Assembly: GCA_024231025.1 (NCBI GenBank)
Contig: JAAEQW010000068.1
Location: forward strand, 1 to 39,410
DNA: 39,410 nt
Source of the DNA: Candidatus Omnitrophota bacterium
GTDB lineage: Bacteria > Omnitrophota > Gorgyraeia > Duberdicusellales > 4484-171
Reading direction: 5' to 3'
Positions 23,792 to 32,624 of this stretch are shown here, piece by piece; within the stretch, counting starts at the first letter, position 1; each line of letters opens with the position of its first letter. Made by a program: the position numbers and the translations under genes. The notes below the pieces were generated by a model, which saw only the letters and a program-made list of their open reading frames with translations, did no database searches and was not told the origin of the DNA.

Positions 23792-24751
23792 ATGGTCAAG
23801 TTGATTATACAGATACCGTGTTGGGATGAACAAGATAACCTTAAAGACACATTAAACGATCTACCGCGAGAAATTCAAGGAATCAATTCAATCGAAACTT
23901 TAATAATTGATGATGGAAGCAGTGACAATACAATAAAGGTAGCTAAAAAAGCTGGGGTGAACCATATCATCTCTCTTAACCGGCATAAGGGTTTGGCTCG
24001 GGCATTTCTCTCTGGTTTAGACACAGCTTTAAAATTAGGTGCCGATATTATTGTCAATACCGACGCCGATAATCAGTATAAAGGCGAAGATATTGAAAGA
24101 TTAGTCAGACCAATATTAGAAAATAGAGCCGATATCGTCGTTGGCAATCGACAAGTTGAAACAGTCGAGGATTTCTCCTGGATCAAAAAACGTCTCCAGA
24201 AAATTGGCAGTTGGGCAATAAAAGTTCTTTCTGGAATAAATGTTCTCGATGCTACTAGTGGTTTTCGCAGTTTTAGCAGAGAAGCAGCTTTAGGAATAAA
24301 TGTCATTTCTAAATATACATACACCTTGGAAACTCTGATTCAAGCCGGACAACAACAACGTCGAATTGAATTCATTGAAATAAAAACGAATCGATCCAAG
24401 CGTAAGTCAAGACTAGTCAGGAGTATCCCCTCATACATAGGTAAATCAATAGTCACTATGGTGAGAATTTTTTCGTTCTACCAGCCATTAAAAATATTCT
24501 GCTATGCCGGATCTATACTTCTAAGTTTAGGTATTCTTATTGGAGGACGTTATTTCTGGCTTCAATTTTTTGATCATTCCGGAAACGAACATCTCGCTTC
24601 TCTTTTTCTCTGTATCACCTTGTTGATTACCGGATTCTTTCTGTTTCTGATGGGTATTATTGGTGATCAAATTAGCGCCAATCGACACCTCCTGGAAGAT
24701 ATTCAATTAAGAGTACGCAAAATTGAATTAAGAAAAAGAGAAGGTCAATGA
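23792..24751 (+). CDS. Membrane-associated GT2 glycosyltransferase (DPM/GtrB-like)
   Basis: The GT-A fold of family 2 is clear: VKLIIQIPCWDEQDNL at the start, IDDGSSDNTIKVAKKAG, LNRHKGLARAFLSGLDTAL, then the metal/nucleotide-sugar motif NTDADNQY (Asp91 and Asp93), and DATSGFRSFSREAA. The N-terminal half resembles dolichyl/undecaprenyl-phosphate sugar transferases. Two membrane helices near the C-terminus (about 228-250 and 264-285) anchor it, as in GtrB/ArnC-type enzymes. The likely reaction is transfer of a sugar from a nucleotide donor to undecaprenyl phosphate, feeding the GT39-like enzyme encoded at 27947-29485. GGAGG precedes the ATG; its stop codon overlaps the next ATG (ATGA). Confidence 0.88.
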   Translation: MVKLIIQIPCWDEQDNLKDTLNDLPREIQGINSIETLIIDDGSSDNTIKVAKKAGVNHIISLNRHKGLARAFLSGLDTALKLGADIIVNTDADNQYKGEDIERLVRPILENRADIVVGNRQVETVEDFSWIKKRLQKIGSWAIKVLSGINVLDATSGFRSFSREAALGINVISKYTYTLETLIQAGQQQRRIEFIEIKTNRSKRKSRLVRSIPSYIGKSIVTMVRIFSFYQPLKIFCYAGSILLSLGILIGGRYFWLQFFDHSGNEHLASLFLCITLLITGFFLFLMGIIGDQISANRHLLEDIQLRVRKIELRKREGQ

Positions 24752-25170
24752 AAACAATCGCCGTAATTGGAGCTACCTTAACTGGGAACAAAGGTGCCGC
24801 CAGCATGCTCATAAGCCTCGCCCAAAATAGAAACCAATTTTGTCCTGAAGGTTGCCTCATTGATTGTTTAACAATTTACTATCAAGAAGATAAAAAATTT
24901 AATTTTTACGATGATTTAAATATTATCAAATGCACTCCGTTTGATATTATATGTATAGCTATGCCTTTGAGTGCACTCTATTATTTATTTTCCTGGATTA
25001 CTCCAATAAAAAACATTTTACTTAAAAACAAGGTGTTAAGAATTGTATCTAAAGCTGACTTGGTAGTTAACATCGCTGGCATAAGTTACTCCGACGGCCG
25101 AGGACTTATTTTACTTTACAATATTGCCTGCGATATTGTTCCTATACTGTTAAGAAAAAAAAAATTTTAA
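24748..25170 (+). pseudogene. Polysaccharide pyruvyl transferase family, N-terminal half (frameshifted)
   Basis: The half begins TIAVIGATLTGNKGAASML and runs to DLVVNIAGISYSDGRGLILLYNIACDIVPILLRKKKF, the characteristic first part of the polysaccharide pyruvyl transferase family (the G..NKGA.AM start and G..F.DGRG motif). It ends early at 25170, directly after a run of ten A (25155-25164). The other half continues in the +1 frame without a gap in homology (see 25166-25978). Removing one A restores a protein of about 409 residues. Either the gene is broken, or the run is a sequencing error, or polymerase slippage restores the product. Family members transfer a pyruvyl ketal to a glycan or act as related glycosyltransferase-like enzymes. 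Confidence 0.8.
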
Positions 25171-25978
25171 ATATTCTCAAGCTATCGGACCATTTAAGCA
25201 GTTTATTAACCGAACTGCAGCTAAAGCAATTTTAAAAAAAGTAACTAAAATCGCCGCCCGAGGAGAAAAAACAATAGAAAATCTAAATCAACTTGGATTA
25301 ACCAATTACGAGTATTCTGCTGACGGAGCGTTTTCAATGACACTTAAAGAAAAGAATATAAGTCAGCCAATACGAGATTTTGTTTCAAAAATGAAAAAGT
25401 CTTCTCTAATCAAGGTTGGCATTGCCCCCAGTTCAGTAGTTTTGCAATATTGCCAACGTTTAAAAATTCCTTATTTAGATTTAATTACTAATCTCATTAG
25501 CAAAAATGAAAACAAGTATTGTTTTATTTTGTTTCCTTACTGCGCTCGCCAAAAAAGTCATAAACCAAAAAACAACGATCGACAAGCAATAAAAGACCTC
25601 TCCTCTAAGCTAGCACCGAGTGAAAATATTTTACTACTTGATAACGAATTTTCAGCAGAAGATTTACGTTTCCTAATTCAAAATCTAGACATTCTAATCA
25701 GCTCCAGATACCATGCTTTGGTTTGTGCGCTTTCGCAAGAGGTAGTTCCTTTAGTTATTGGCTGGAGTCACAAGTATACTGAAACTTTACGTCTTTTTTC
25801 TTTACAAGATTTGGCCATTGATTATGCCCATCTAAAGAAGAACTTGCTAGAAGAAAAGTTTACAACTATCGTAAGCGATATTAACGGATATAAAAATACC
25901 ATACGCGCCCACTTAACAAAGGTCAAAGAGTCTTCGAAAGTGAATTTTACTATAATAAAAGAACTATTGGAAAATTAA
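25166..25978 (+). pseudogene. Polysaccharide pyruvyl transferase family, C-terminal half (frameshifted)
   Basis: The frame beginning at 25166 reads FKYSQAIGPFKQFINRTAAKAIL, then IAARGEKTIENLNQLG and YSADGAFSM, which is the standard continuation of the family (SQAIGPF, ARG.., AD.AF). Later come VLLLDNEFSAEDLR-like ILLLDNEFSAEDLRFLIQNLDILISSRYHALVCALSQEVVPLVIGWSHKY, the conserved C-terminal SRYHA motif. The first ATG in this frame is at 25337, too far inside the domain to be a true start, so this half is not an independent gene. It is fused by frame shift to 24748-25170. The next gene begins two bases after its stop codon. Confidence 0.8.
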
Positions 25979-25980
25979 AT

Positions 25981-27009
25981 ATGACTTTACGATCAAAATC
26001 GATAGATTATTATTTGGGCAATTTTGACCGCTGCTTTTGCGGTTATACTAATGATCAACTGGTCCGTGAAAAAGCGGCCTCAGGGGGCATGGTAAGCCAG
26101 CTATTGTTGCATCTCTTAGAAAACAAGCATATTACCGCAGCAATAGTTAGTAAATTAGAGGTTGTTAACGGAAAATTAAGACCGCAACCATTTATTGCTC
26201 GCTCTCGAAAAGACATTCTTTCATCTGGGAGTAGCATTTATATTGATTTTGCAATGACGCCGATCACTAAACAAATCGAAGAGATAACCGGACCGCTAGC
26301 AATAGTTGCTCTTCCATGCCAATTAAAAACATTGGCCAACCTTAATAAAACAAACAAAATAATTACGATCGGTTTATTTTGCGGCCATACATCTAATTCT
26401 GAATTAATAGAATCGGTTCTTAAAAATAAGATTGATTTAAAAAATCTAAAGGACTTTTGCTTTCGCCGCGGACATTGGCGAGGTCAAAGCCAAATTACTT
26501 TAAAGTCGAAAGAAACTTTTGATTTTCCTTATTTTGATTTTGGTCTATTTCAAAATATATTTTTTCATATGCCCAAGAAATGCCTATACTGTCAAGACCA
26601 CAGTGCTGAAAATTTCGATATTAGCTTCGGCGATCTATGGCTAAAAAAATTTAGAAAGAAAAAATTTAAATACTCCGCAATTATCTCTCGAAATAAAAAA
26701 ATGAGTGACATTATCTCTAAAATGAGCGATCGAAATGAGATTTATCTTGAGCCACTTGATCCGCAAAAAATAATTTCCAGTCAAAAACGACCACTCATTT
26801 ATCATAAATTTACTGTTCAGGCAATTGGTAAAATAAACAATTCTAGCCAGCCAAAAGATTCTTTGGCTTGGAATGATTATATTGCGGCTCAGCTAATTTT
26901 ATTCAATATGGCCCTAGCCGAAAAAAAAATAGCTAATCTTATTTACAAACTACCTAAGGAATTACTATTTTTGTATATGGTTTTTGTGCGGTCTTTTTTG
27001 AGTTTTTAA
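25981..27009 (+). CDS. FrhB/FpoF-like Fe-S flavoprotein family (coenzyme F420 hydrogenase beta-subunit-like)
   Basis: The sequence FCGYTNDQLVREKAASGGMVSQLLLHLLE, then GPLAIVALPCQLKTLANLN, LFCGHTSNSELIESVL and HMPKKCLYCQDHSAENFDISFGDLW is the signature of the FrhB family: conserved SGG, PCQ, a GxFCG segment and a CxxC-type Fe-S binding region followed by D.S.GD. Bacterial members of this family often lie next to polysaccharide pyruvyl transferase genes in exopolysaccharide clusters, exactly as here, where their redox role is not known. A true F420-reducing hydrogenase is unlikely, as no other subunits are present. It probably supplies electrons or reduces a glycan-linked substrate (inference). 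Confidence 0.88.
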   Translation: MTLRSKSIDYYLGNFDRCFCGYTNDQLVREKAASGGMVSQLLLHLLENKHITAAIVSKLEVVNGKLRPQPFIARSRKDILSSGSSIYIDFAMTPITKQIEEITGPLAIVALPCQLKTLANLNKTNKIITIGLFCGHTSNSELIESVLKNKIDLKNLKDFCFRRGHWRGQSQITLKSKETFDFPYFDFGLFQNIFFHMPKKCLYCQDHSAENFDISFGDLWLKKFRKKKFKYSAIISRNKKMSDIISKMSDRNEIYLEPLDPQKIISSQKRPLIYHKFTVQAIGKINNSSQPKDSLAWNDYIAAQLILFNMALAEKKIANLIYKLPKELLFLYMVFVRSFLSF

Positions 27010-27011
27010 CT

Positions 27012-27935
27012 ATGAAAAAAGTTATTTCAATACTAATGACTATTGCCTTGCTGGTTGTCATTTATTCAAGGCTCTCCATTTCACAAGTAGTAATTCACTT
27101 TAAAGGTGCCAACCTTATTTACGTAACGGTGGCTTTTGTTTTATTATTTGCCATTTATTTGATAAGGGCTTTGCGCTGGCAATTTATTCTTGGTAAAAGC
27201 AATCAGATCAGATATAATCAGCTCTTTCAAATGACCTTGGCCGCTAGCACACTTAACATGCTCCTTCCTTCCAAAATAGGAGATTTTAGCAAAGCATATT
27301 TTTGTCACCACCAAAAGTGCAAAATTAACAACTCTCGCGTAGTGAGTTCAATAGTTTTAGAAAGAGTCTTCGATATTGTTGGGTTAATACTGGTGATGCT
27401 TTCTGGCATCTTGTTTATTGAAAACACTTCGAGTTGGGTTGATTCAACTTTAATTTTGGCAATTGTTTTTTTGGGAATGTTTTTACTATTACTTCTTATT
27501 AGCCCAAACAACAAGATGATTCATTTATTATCGCGCTGGCCAAAAATCCAAGATTTAATTAAGAATATGTTCATATTGCTCTCTGAAATTAAGAAAGATA
27601 AGCCTCTCTTGATAAAAGTTTTCTTATCTTCAATTGCCCTATGGGGTATTGTGCTAATGCAAACATATTGTTTCTTCCTAATGTTTAATAGCTTTGTTAG
27701 CTTAGCATTGATTTTCGGACTAGTACCAATGGCTTTATTCGCCGGCATGTTCCCGTTTTCAGTTTCTGGCATTGGAGTAAGAGATGCAGCTTTGATTGTT
27801 TTGTTTTCTTCTTATGTATCCGCAGAGATAGTTGCCGGGGTAGGTTTATGCTTAAGTTTGCGCCACGTTATTGCCGCACTTTTAGGCTTGCCGCTATTTT
27901 TAAAATACTTTCGAGATAATGTCCACCAACAATAA
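27012..27935 (+). CDS. Flippase-like LPG-synthase TM-domain protein (UPF0104 family)
   Basis: This 307-residue polytopic membrane protein has about eight helices and the landmarks of the lysylphosphatidylglycerol synthase transmembrane domain: FAIYLIRALRWQFILG, MTLAASTLNMLLPSKIGDFSKAYF, VVSSIVLERVFDIVGLI and the C-terminal MFPFSVSGIGVRDAALIVLF. These match AglD/UPF0104 proteins. The catalytic aminoacyl-transferase domain of MprF is absent, so it is not an LPG synthase. Family members are thought to move lipid-linked intermediates or assist polyprenol-dependent glycosylation. It lies three bases after the FrhB-like gene and 11 bp before the GT39-like gene, consistent with a translocation step between the cytoplasmic GT2 and the periplasmic transferase. 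Confidence 0.87.
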   Translation: MKKVISILMTIALLVVIYSRLSISQVVIHFKGANLIYVTVAFVLLFAIYLIRALRWQFILGKSNQIRYNQLFQMTLAASTLNMLLPSKIGDFSKAYFCHHQKCKINNSRVVSSIVLERVFDIVGLILVMLSGILFIENTSSWVDSTLILAIVFLGMFLLLLLISPNNKMIHLLSRWPKIQDLIKNMFILLSEIKKDKPLLIKVFLSSIALWGIVLMQTYCFFLMFNSFVSLALIFGLVPMALFAGMFPFSVSGIGVRDAALIVLFSSYVSAEIVAGVGLCLSLRHVIAALLGLPLFLKYFRDNVHQQ

Positions 27936-27946
27936 AGGATGCTGTT

Positions 27947-29485
27947 ATGAATTTCAACAAATTGCGCAATCCAAAAGTAAAACAAGCTATAGTCTGTTTT
28001 CTAATTTTTGTAACATTTATAATTTGGTTTTTGCCTTTTTTGAGCCTCACTCCAAAGAATGAATTAGGTGATTACGGTGGAGATAACTTACAATATATGT
28101 TTATCGCTAAAAGCGTGCTTGAAGGCACTGGTTTTCGGGCAACAAATTTTCCTAATCAGCCGCCCTGGATACGAGCTCCGCTGTTTCCTTTGATTTTAAC
28201 TCCCGTTATTTATTTTTTTGGAATGGATGCCTATGCCCTTCATTTATGCATGATGCTTATTTCTGCCTTAGCTTTAGCTGTAATCTATCTATTTTTTTCC
28301 TCTTTTAATAACTCTCCAAAAGCCTTGCTGCTGACTAGCATACTTGGCGCCAGCTCACTTTTTGTTTACGCCAGCACTAGAATATTAAGTGAAATCCCAT
28401 TTGTAATTCTTTTGGGCCTATCACTTATCTTCATTGAAAAATACAATCAAAGCAAGAAAATTTTTGATAAATATTTTTTATTAACCACAATCACTTTAAC
28501 TATTGCTTTTTTTATTCGCAATATCGGGATAACGCTTTATCTAGCCTATATGATATATCTGCTATTCTTTGGACAAGGCAACTTTAACTTAAGATTGCGT
28601 AAAGCAGGATCAATATCAGTTGTTTTTTTCAGCTTTGCTTTGGTTTGGTTATTACGAAATCGATTTCTGGCCGAAAAATCCGGCTATATTGCTGGATACG
28701 CCGCAAAAGCAATCATGGTTAAACCTTCCGACCCTGAACGAGGGCTTCTAAGCATCTTTGGTTTGCTATCAAGGGTTCTTAATAACATAACCTCTCGTTA
28801 CTCATTGCGCATTGGTCAACAGGCTTTAGGATTTATTTGGAACAAAACTATATCAAAACTAATTAGTGTAACGGTATTAGCTGGAGTGCTCTTAAAGATA
28901 AAAAAGAAATTGACCGCAACCGAAGTATTTTTTTTAGTCTATTCGCTATTTATAGTTGCATGGTCTGGTGTTGATTTTGGCCGTTATGTAGTTCCAATAC
29001 AGTTTTTGAGTATCTACTATCTATTTTTCTTTCTTGAATCATTCTTCAATTTGCCTCGTTATCGTAAGTATGCTAAGGTAGCCACCTTCTCGCTTTTGGC
29101 AATTTCTCTTCTTAGCAATGCTATTTGTACCCATAAAAATTTGCACCGATTTCCTATTAATACCTCAAAAGAAATGGATTCCATATTAACAATGAACCGT
29201 TGGCTTGCTAAAAATAATCACGATAAATCGGCCATAATTATTTCACGTAAACCTTGCATAGCTCATTTTTTTACCGGTCTTAAATCTTGCAGTTTTCCTT
29301 ATAGCCGTGACCACAGGCTAGTGTGGAACACAATAAAAGAAAAAGGTGCACGCTATATATTGCTCGATAATATATTTTCCCAAACCAAAACCTACCTAGA
29401 ACCAGCTTTACGAGAAAATCGCAAGCATCTAAAAACAGTGTTTAGCGTAAATGGCAGTTATATTCTGGAGGTAATAGAAGAATGA
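27947..29485 (+). CDS. GT39/ArnT-like polytopic glycosyltransferase
   Basis: The protein (512 residues) has a membrane helix at about 13-33, then a first periplasmic loop NELGDYGGDNLQYMFIAKSVLEGTGF with acidic residues of the kind that form the active site of GT-C enzymes, followed by PPWIRAPLFPLILTPVIYFFG. About ten more hydrophobic helices follow, then a C-terminal soluble part of about 110 residues (SKEMDSILTMNRWLAKNNHDKSAIIISRKPC). This is the dolichyl-phosphate-mannose-protein mannosyltransferase-like (GT39, PMT_2) layout. It would transfer a sugar from a polyprenyl-phosphate donor, made by the GT2 enzyme, to a lipid or glycan at the outer face of the inner membrane. A ribosome-binding AAAGGA precedes ATG; its stop codon overlaps the next start (ATGA). 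Confidence 0.82.
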   Translation: MNFNKLRNPKVKQAIVCFLIFVTFIIWFLPFLSLTPKNELGDYGGDNLQYMFIAKSVLEGTGFRATNFPNQPPWIRAPLFPLILTPVIYFFGMDAYALHLCMMLISALALAVIYLFFSSFNNSPKALLLTSILGASSLFVYASTRILSEIPFVILLGLSLIFIEKYNQSKKIFDKYFLLTTITLTIAFFIRNIGITLYLAYMIYLLFFGQGNFNLRLRKAGSISVVFFSFALVWLLRNRFLAEKSGYIAGYAAKAIMVKPSDPERGLLSIFGLLSRVLNNITSRYSLRIGQQALGFIWNKTISKLISVTVLAGVLLKIKKKLTATEVFFLVYSLFIVAWSGVDFGRYVVPIQFLSIYYLFFFLESFFNLPRYRKYAKVATFSLLAISLLSNAICTHKNLHRFPINTSKEMDSILTMNRWLAKNNHDKSAIIISRKPCIAHFFTGLKSCSFPYSRDHRLVWNTIKEKGARYILLDNIFSQTKTYLEPALRENRKHLKTVFSVNGSYILEVIEE

Positions 29486-32013
29486 ATTCCGTTTTATCCT
29501 TAATCACGTCTTTGGTCTTATTTGTAACCAGCATTTTCCTCTATTTGAAAGCACCTCGACCAAAAACAAACAAGTTTATTTTCAGCGCTTTGGTGTTTGT
29601 TTCGTTAATCTTTTATCTAGCCTCTATCGTATTGAGTTATTTTAATGGAATAAATAGTGCACTCATTTATCATCTTCGAGTTGGCCTAAGTGGTGCCGGA
29701 TTTTTGGAATATTGGGAGCTCATTGCCGGATCAATAGTATTTACTATTTTTGGATTTGGTTTTTCATATTGGTTATTTTCAAAAAAGGATAAGAATAACC
29801 CTCAACAAATAGGTTATTTTTATGCAGCGCTCTCGCTTATTATATTGTCTCTGTTTTTTAACCCTTCGGTCCGCCAATTACATAACCTTTTGTTTTATAA
29901 ATCCGCCACCGCTGACTTCGACAAATTTTACAAACAACCTCAAATAAAACAAATAAAAGATAGTAAAAACTTGGTCGTTATATATGCCGAAGGATTAGAG
30001 AGAACATATTTTGATGAAACGATTTTTCCCGGTTTAATGAAAGAACTTCGCGCTCTTCAATCTAAAAGCACTTATTTTACAAACATTGCACAACTTCCCG
30101 GAACCGAATTCACAATGGGCGGAATAGTTGCCAGCCAGTGTGGTATTGGATTGTTTGCACCAGGTTATATAAATTCCATGGAAGGTGTTGATGAGTTTTT
30201 GCCATCAGCAATTGGCCTTGGCAACTTACTTCACGATCAGGGATACTATCTCACGTTTTATGGCGGAGCAAGGCTTGATTTTGCCGGAAAAGGAAAATTT
30301 TTCACAGCTCATAAGTTTGATGAAATTGCCGGTAGAACAAAACTGCTTAATAAACTCGAAGATAAAACTTATAAAACCAACTGGGGATTATATGATGATT
30401 TTGTAATTGACTGCGCTTATCAGCGTTTTATTGAGCTATCGGAAACTAAGGATAAGTTTGGGCTCTTTCTATTAACATTAGACACACATTTCAATGGTCG
30501 TCAATCCAAAAGCTGTCAAAACATAGCGTATAAAGATGGTTCAAATTCCATGCTTAACGCAGTGGCCGGTTCTGATTATTTGATCGCAAATTTTGTTAAA
30601 AAAATTATGTCTTCTGTTTATGGACCAAAAACAGTGGTTGTAATTGTCTCCGATCATCTTGGCATGCATAGCGATGCTTCTGCCTTGCTGAATAAAGGAA
30701 AACGAAGAAATTTGTTTATGATTATCGAAGGCGGCAGCAAAAAAGCAACCAAAATTGAAAAGCTTGGCTCAACCCTTGATATTGGCACCACACTTCTTCC
30801 CTTTATCGGTTACAGTGGTGAAATAGGATTAGGAAGAAATTTAATCAATCAAAACCAAAATGAAGAAGAAATCAAAACTATCCACAAAAATTTGCTTAGC
30901 TGGAAAAAAGACATTGCTTTATTTTGGAATTTTCCAAAAATTGAAAAATATATAAAAATTAATGTTCGCAACGGCGCAATGAACATCGACGGCAGAGTGT
31001 TTGGCATTCCAGCGCTCATCGAATTTAATGACGCACTGGAAACAATCATAAGATTTGATGACGGACCAAAAGAGCACCAATTAGTAAACTATGTTAGAAA
31101 ATTAAACAAGAAATCTAATTTTATATTAATTGATCATTGCAGCAATGCCCGCAAGCTGGATTCCACCCTGGGCCAAGACGGAGCTTGCTTAATTGCCGGT
31201 AAAGGCAGAACCCCTTATGTAAAATTAAAACTGTCAAATAAAACTCTGTTGACTCCTGAGATAATTCGAAACTTTGTTGGTTTAAAACCACTGCCTAAAT
31301 TTCAAATACAGCGAATTGCACATGCTGGCGGCGGAATTGATGAAAAAACATACACTAATAGTTTAGAGGCATTAAATGAAAATATAAAAAACGGGTTTAA
31401 ATACTTTGAATTGGATTTTTATTTTACAAGCGATAAGCACTTGGTGTGTATTCATGACTGGCAGCAAAGCTTTGAAAAGGCTTTTGGCTTTAAGGCCAAA
31501 AAAAGACCATCGCTTCGCGCTTTTGAGACTCTTGTTAAAAAATCACCCCACTTTAAAAATTGCACGGTTAAAAGTTTAGCAACTTGGATGCAGCAAAACC
31601 CATCGGCAGTTATTATTACTGACATAAAAGAAAATAATTTAAAAGGATTACAGATATTATCTAGGGCAATACCTGACTTTGAAAAAAGAATTATCCCTCA
31701 AATTTACAATCCAAAAAACTATAGTGTTGTTAAAAAGATGGGGTACGGCTCGATTATCTGGACACTCTATCGCTATCGCGAAGATAACGCCGCCGTTTTA
31801 AGATGGGTTGATGAGTTCAGCAGCCCCTTTGCCATCACAATGCCTAAAGCCCGTGCCGAAACAACATTACCAAAGAATCTTTCAAGAAAGAACATACCAA
31901 CTTACGTTCACACCATAAATTCACAAGAAGAAAAGAACAAATTCATAAATGAATTCGGAATAAGCGAAATTTATACTGATTTCCTCCGCCCGAAAATCAC
32001 CGAAAAACAATAA
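29482..32013 (+). CDS. Phosphoglycerol transferase (MdoB/LtaS-like) fused to GDPD-like domain
   Basis: The N-terminal membrane region (about 1-150) has four or five helices. The alkaline-phosphatase-fold domain runs from about residue 160 to 475: NLVVIYAEGLERTYF (metal-binding Glu), PGTEFTMGGIVASQCG with the candidate catalytic Thr, and VVVIVSDHLGMHSD with the metal-binding Asp-His. This pattern is that of MdoB/OpgB and LtaS phosphoglycerol transferases rather than true sulfatases, which have CxPxR. A linker domain (about 490-600) is followed by a GDPD-like region (about 608-840): IAHAGGGIDEKTYTNSLEAL, GFKYFELDFYFTSDKHLVCIHDW, AVIITDIKENN. The HRG of GDPD is HAG here. One half transfers, the other hydrolyses, glycerophosphoryl groups. 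It ends the glycan operon. Confidence 0.86.
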   Translation: MNSVLSLITSLVLFVTSIFLYLKAPRPKTNKFIFSALVFVSLIFYLASIVLSYFNGINSALIYHLRVGLSGAGFLEYWELIAGSIVFTIFGFGFSYWLFSKKDKNNPQQIGYFYAALSLIILSLFFNPSVRQLHNLLFYKSATADFDKFYKQPQIKQIKDSKNLVVIYAEGLERTYFDETIFPGLMKELRALQSKSTYFTNIAQLPGTEFTMGGIVASQCGIGLFAPGYINSMEGVDEFLPSAIGLGNLLHDQGYYLTFYGGARLDFAGKGKFFTAHKFDEIAGRTKLLNKLEDKTYKTNWGLYDDFVIDCAYQRFIELSETKDKFGLFLLTLDTHFNGRQSKSCQNIAYKDGSNSMLNAVAGSDYLIANFVKKIMSSVYGPKTVVVIVSDHLGMHSDASALLNKGKRRNLFMIIEGGSKKATKIEKLGSTLDIGTTLLPFIGYSGEIGLGRNLINQNQNEEEIKTIHKNLLSWKKDIALFWNFPKIEKYIKINVRNGAMNIDGRVFGIPALIEFNDALETIIRFDDGPKEHQLVNYVRKLNKKSNFILIDHCSNARKLDSTLGQDGACLIAGKGRTPYVKLKLSNKTLLTPEIIRNFVGLKPLPKFQIQRIAHAGGGIDEKTYTNSLEALNENIKNGFKYFELDFYFTSDKHLVCIHDWQQSFEKAFGFKAKKRPSLRAFETLVKKSPHFKNCTVKSLATWMQQNPSAVIITDIKENNLKGLQILSRAIPDFEKRIIPQIYNPKNYSVVKKMGYGSIIWTLYRYREDNAAVLRWVDEFSSPFAITMPKARAETTLPKNLSRKNIPTYVHTINSQEEKNKFINEFGISEIYTDFLRPKITEKQ

Positions 32014-32022
32014 AAATCACAA

Positions 32023-32421
32023 TCAGCTAAACAACGTCTTTAGCTTCTGCCATAAACTAAGCTTATCGTCTAGGCGCTGTCTTTTTACACCGTCTAAAAC
32101 ATAGTTGGCTATTTTCCCTTTATCTTCATCGGAAATTTCAATAAATTGAAGCCCAGTGCTCAAATTGCCTTTATTATGATCTGATTCGGTCTCTTGCCAG
32201 GCAACTCTGCCGGTAGCATGAATTGGCTTCTTATCGACTGGTAAATATATTTCTAAATTAAGCACAGTCTGCACCGGGGTCAGCTCTCTTAAGAAAACTT
32301 GCAATCCGCCGCAACTGATATTTTTACTTATCGTTCTAAATCTTGTGTCACCTTCGGTTATTATCGCATAAACAACATCGCTAATAACATCAAGGCGCAC
32401 GTGTTTGCGTTTTTCAATCAT
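32023..32421 (-). CDS. PilZ-domain protein (c-di-GMP binding)
   Basis: The sequence begins MIEKRKHVRLDVISDVVYAI; RKHVR is the RxxxR motif of PilZ domains. KNISCGGLQVFL corresponds to the (D/N)xSxxG motif, and the barrel strand HATGRVAWQETE and LSTGLQFIEIS follow. At 132 residues it is a stand-alone PilZ plus a helical tail (DKLSLWQKLKTLF). Both binding motifs look intact, so c-di-GMP binding is likely. AGGAGGG lies nine bases before the ATG. The gene faces the glycan operon tail to tail with a 9-bp gap; a possible link of c-di-GMP to glycan export or the T2SS is inference. Confidence 0.9.
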   Translation of the reverse strand: MIEKRKHVRLDVISDVVYAIITEGDTRFRTISKNISCGGLQVFLRELTPVQTVLNLEIYLPVDKKPIHATGRVAWQETESDHNKGNLSTGLQFIEISDEDKGKIANYVLDGVKRQRLDDKLSLWQKLKTLFS

Positions 32422-32449
32422 ATCGGTACCCTCCTTTTAATTTTATTGA

Positions 32450-32479
32450 TATATAGACTACTACCCTAGAATATCACAA
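32450..32479 (-). promoter_or_regulatory. Possible promoter of the PilZ gene
   Basis: On the minus strand, TTGTGA (32474-32479), an 18-bp spacer and TATATA (32450-32455) precede the PilZ ATG by about 29 bp. The match is fair and the AT background is high. The rest of 32422-32624 holds a small hairpin (GGTAGC/GCTACC, near 32543-32557) and two dispersed repeats. Confidence 0.4.
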
Positions 32480-32508
32480 AAGTAAATGAGTTTAAAGGAT
32501 AATTTTTA

Positions 32509-32525
32509 ATCGGGGGGCAGTTGCC
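32509..32525 (-). repeat. Dispersed ATCGGGGG repeat, copy 1
   Basis: ATCGGGGGGCAGTTGCC here is the reverse complement of the segment at 33919-33935 at 14 of 17 positions. Both copies lie next to gene ends or remnants. It is probably a small piece of a larger dispersed repeat. Confidence 0.4.
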
Positions 32526-32584
32526 GCATTTTGATTGAAATATGGTAGCTAAGCTACCCCAATTATTTATTCATAACGCAAAAA

Positions 32585-32620
32585 TCAGCAGCGCTTAGCG
32601 TCCACTGCGATGCGTTGATA
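32585..32620. repeat. Structured repeat at the end of the PsbP-like gene
   Basis: This segment includes GCGCTTAGCG and the block 32600-32620, which matches 1659-1679 at about 16 of 21 positions. Like that copy, it lies directly after a minus-strand stop codon, in the same orientation. Confidence 0.4.
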
Positions 32621-32624
32621 TAAG

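Noticed and set aside
25981..27009. True coenzyme F420 hydrogenase subunit
   Set aside because: No other hydrogenase or F420 genes are present; the pairing with a pyruvyl transferase gene is typical of the glycan-cluster relatives.
29482..32013. Real sulfatase
   Set aside because: There is no C/SxPxR maturation motif; the catalytic region is of the Thr type seen in phosphoglycerol transferases.
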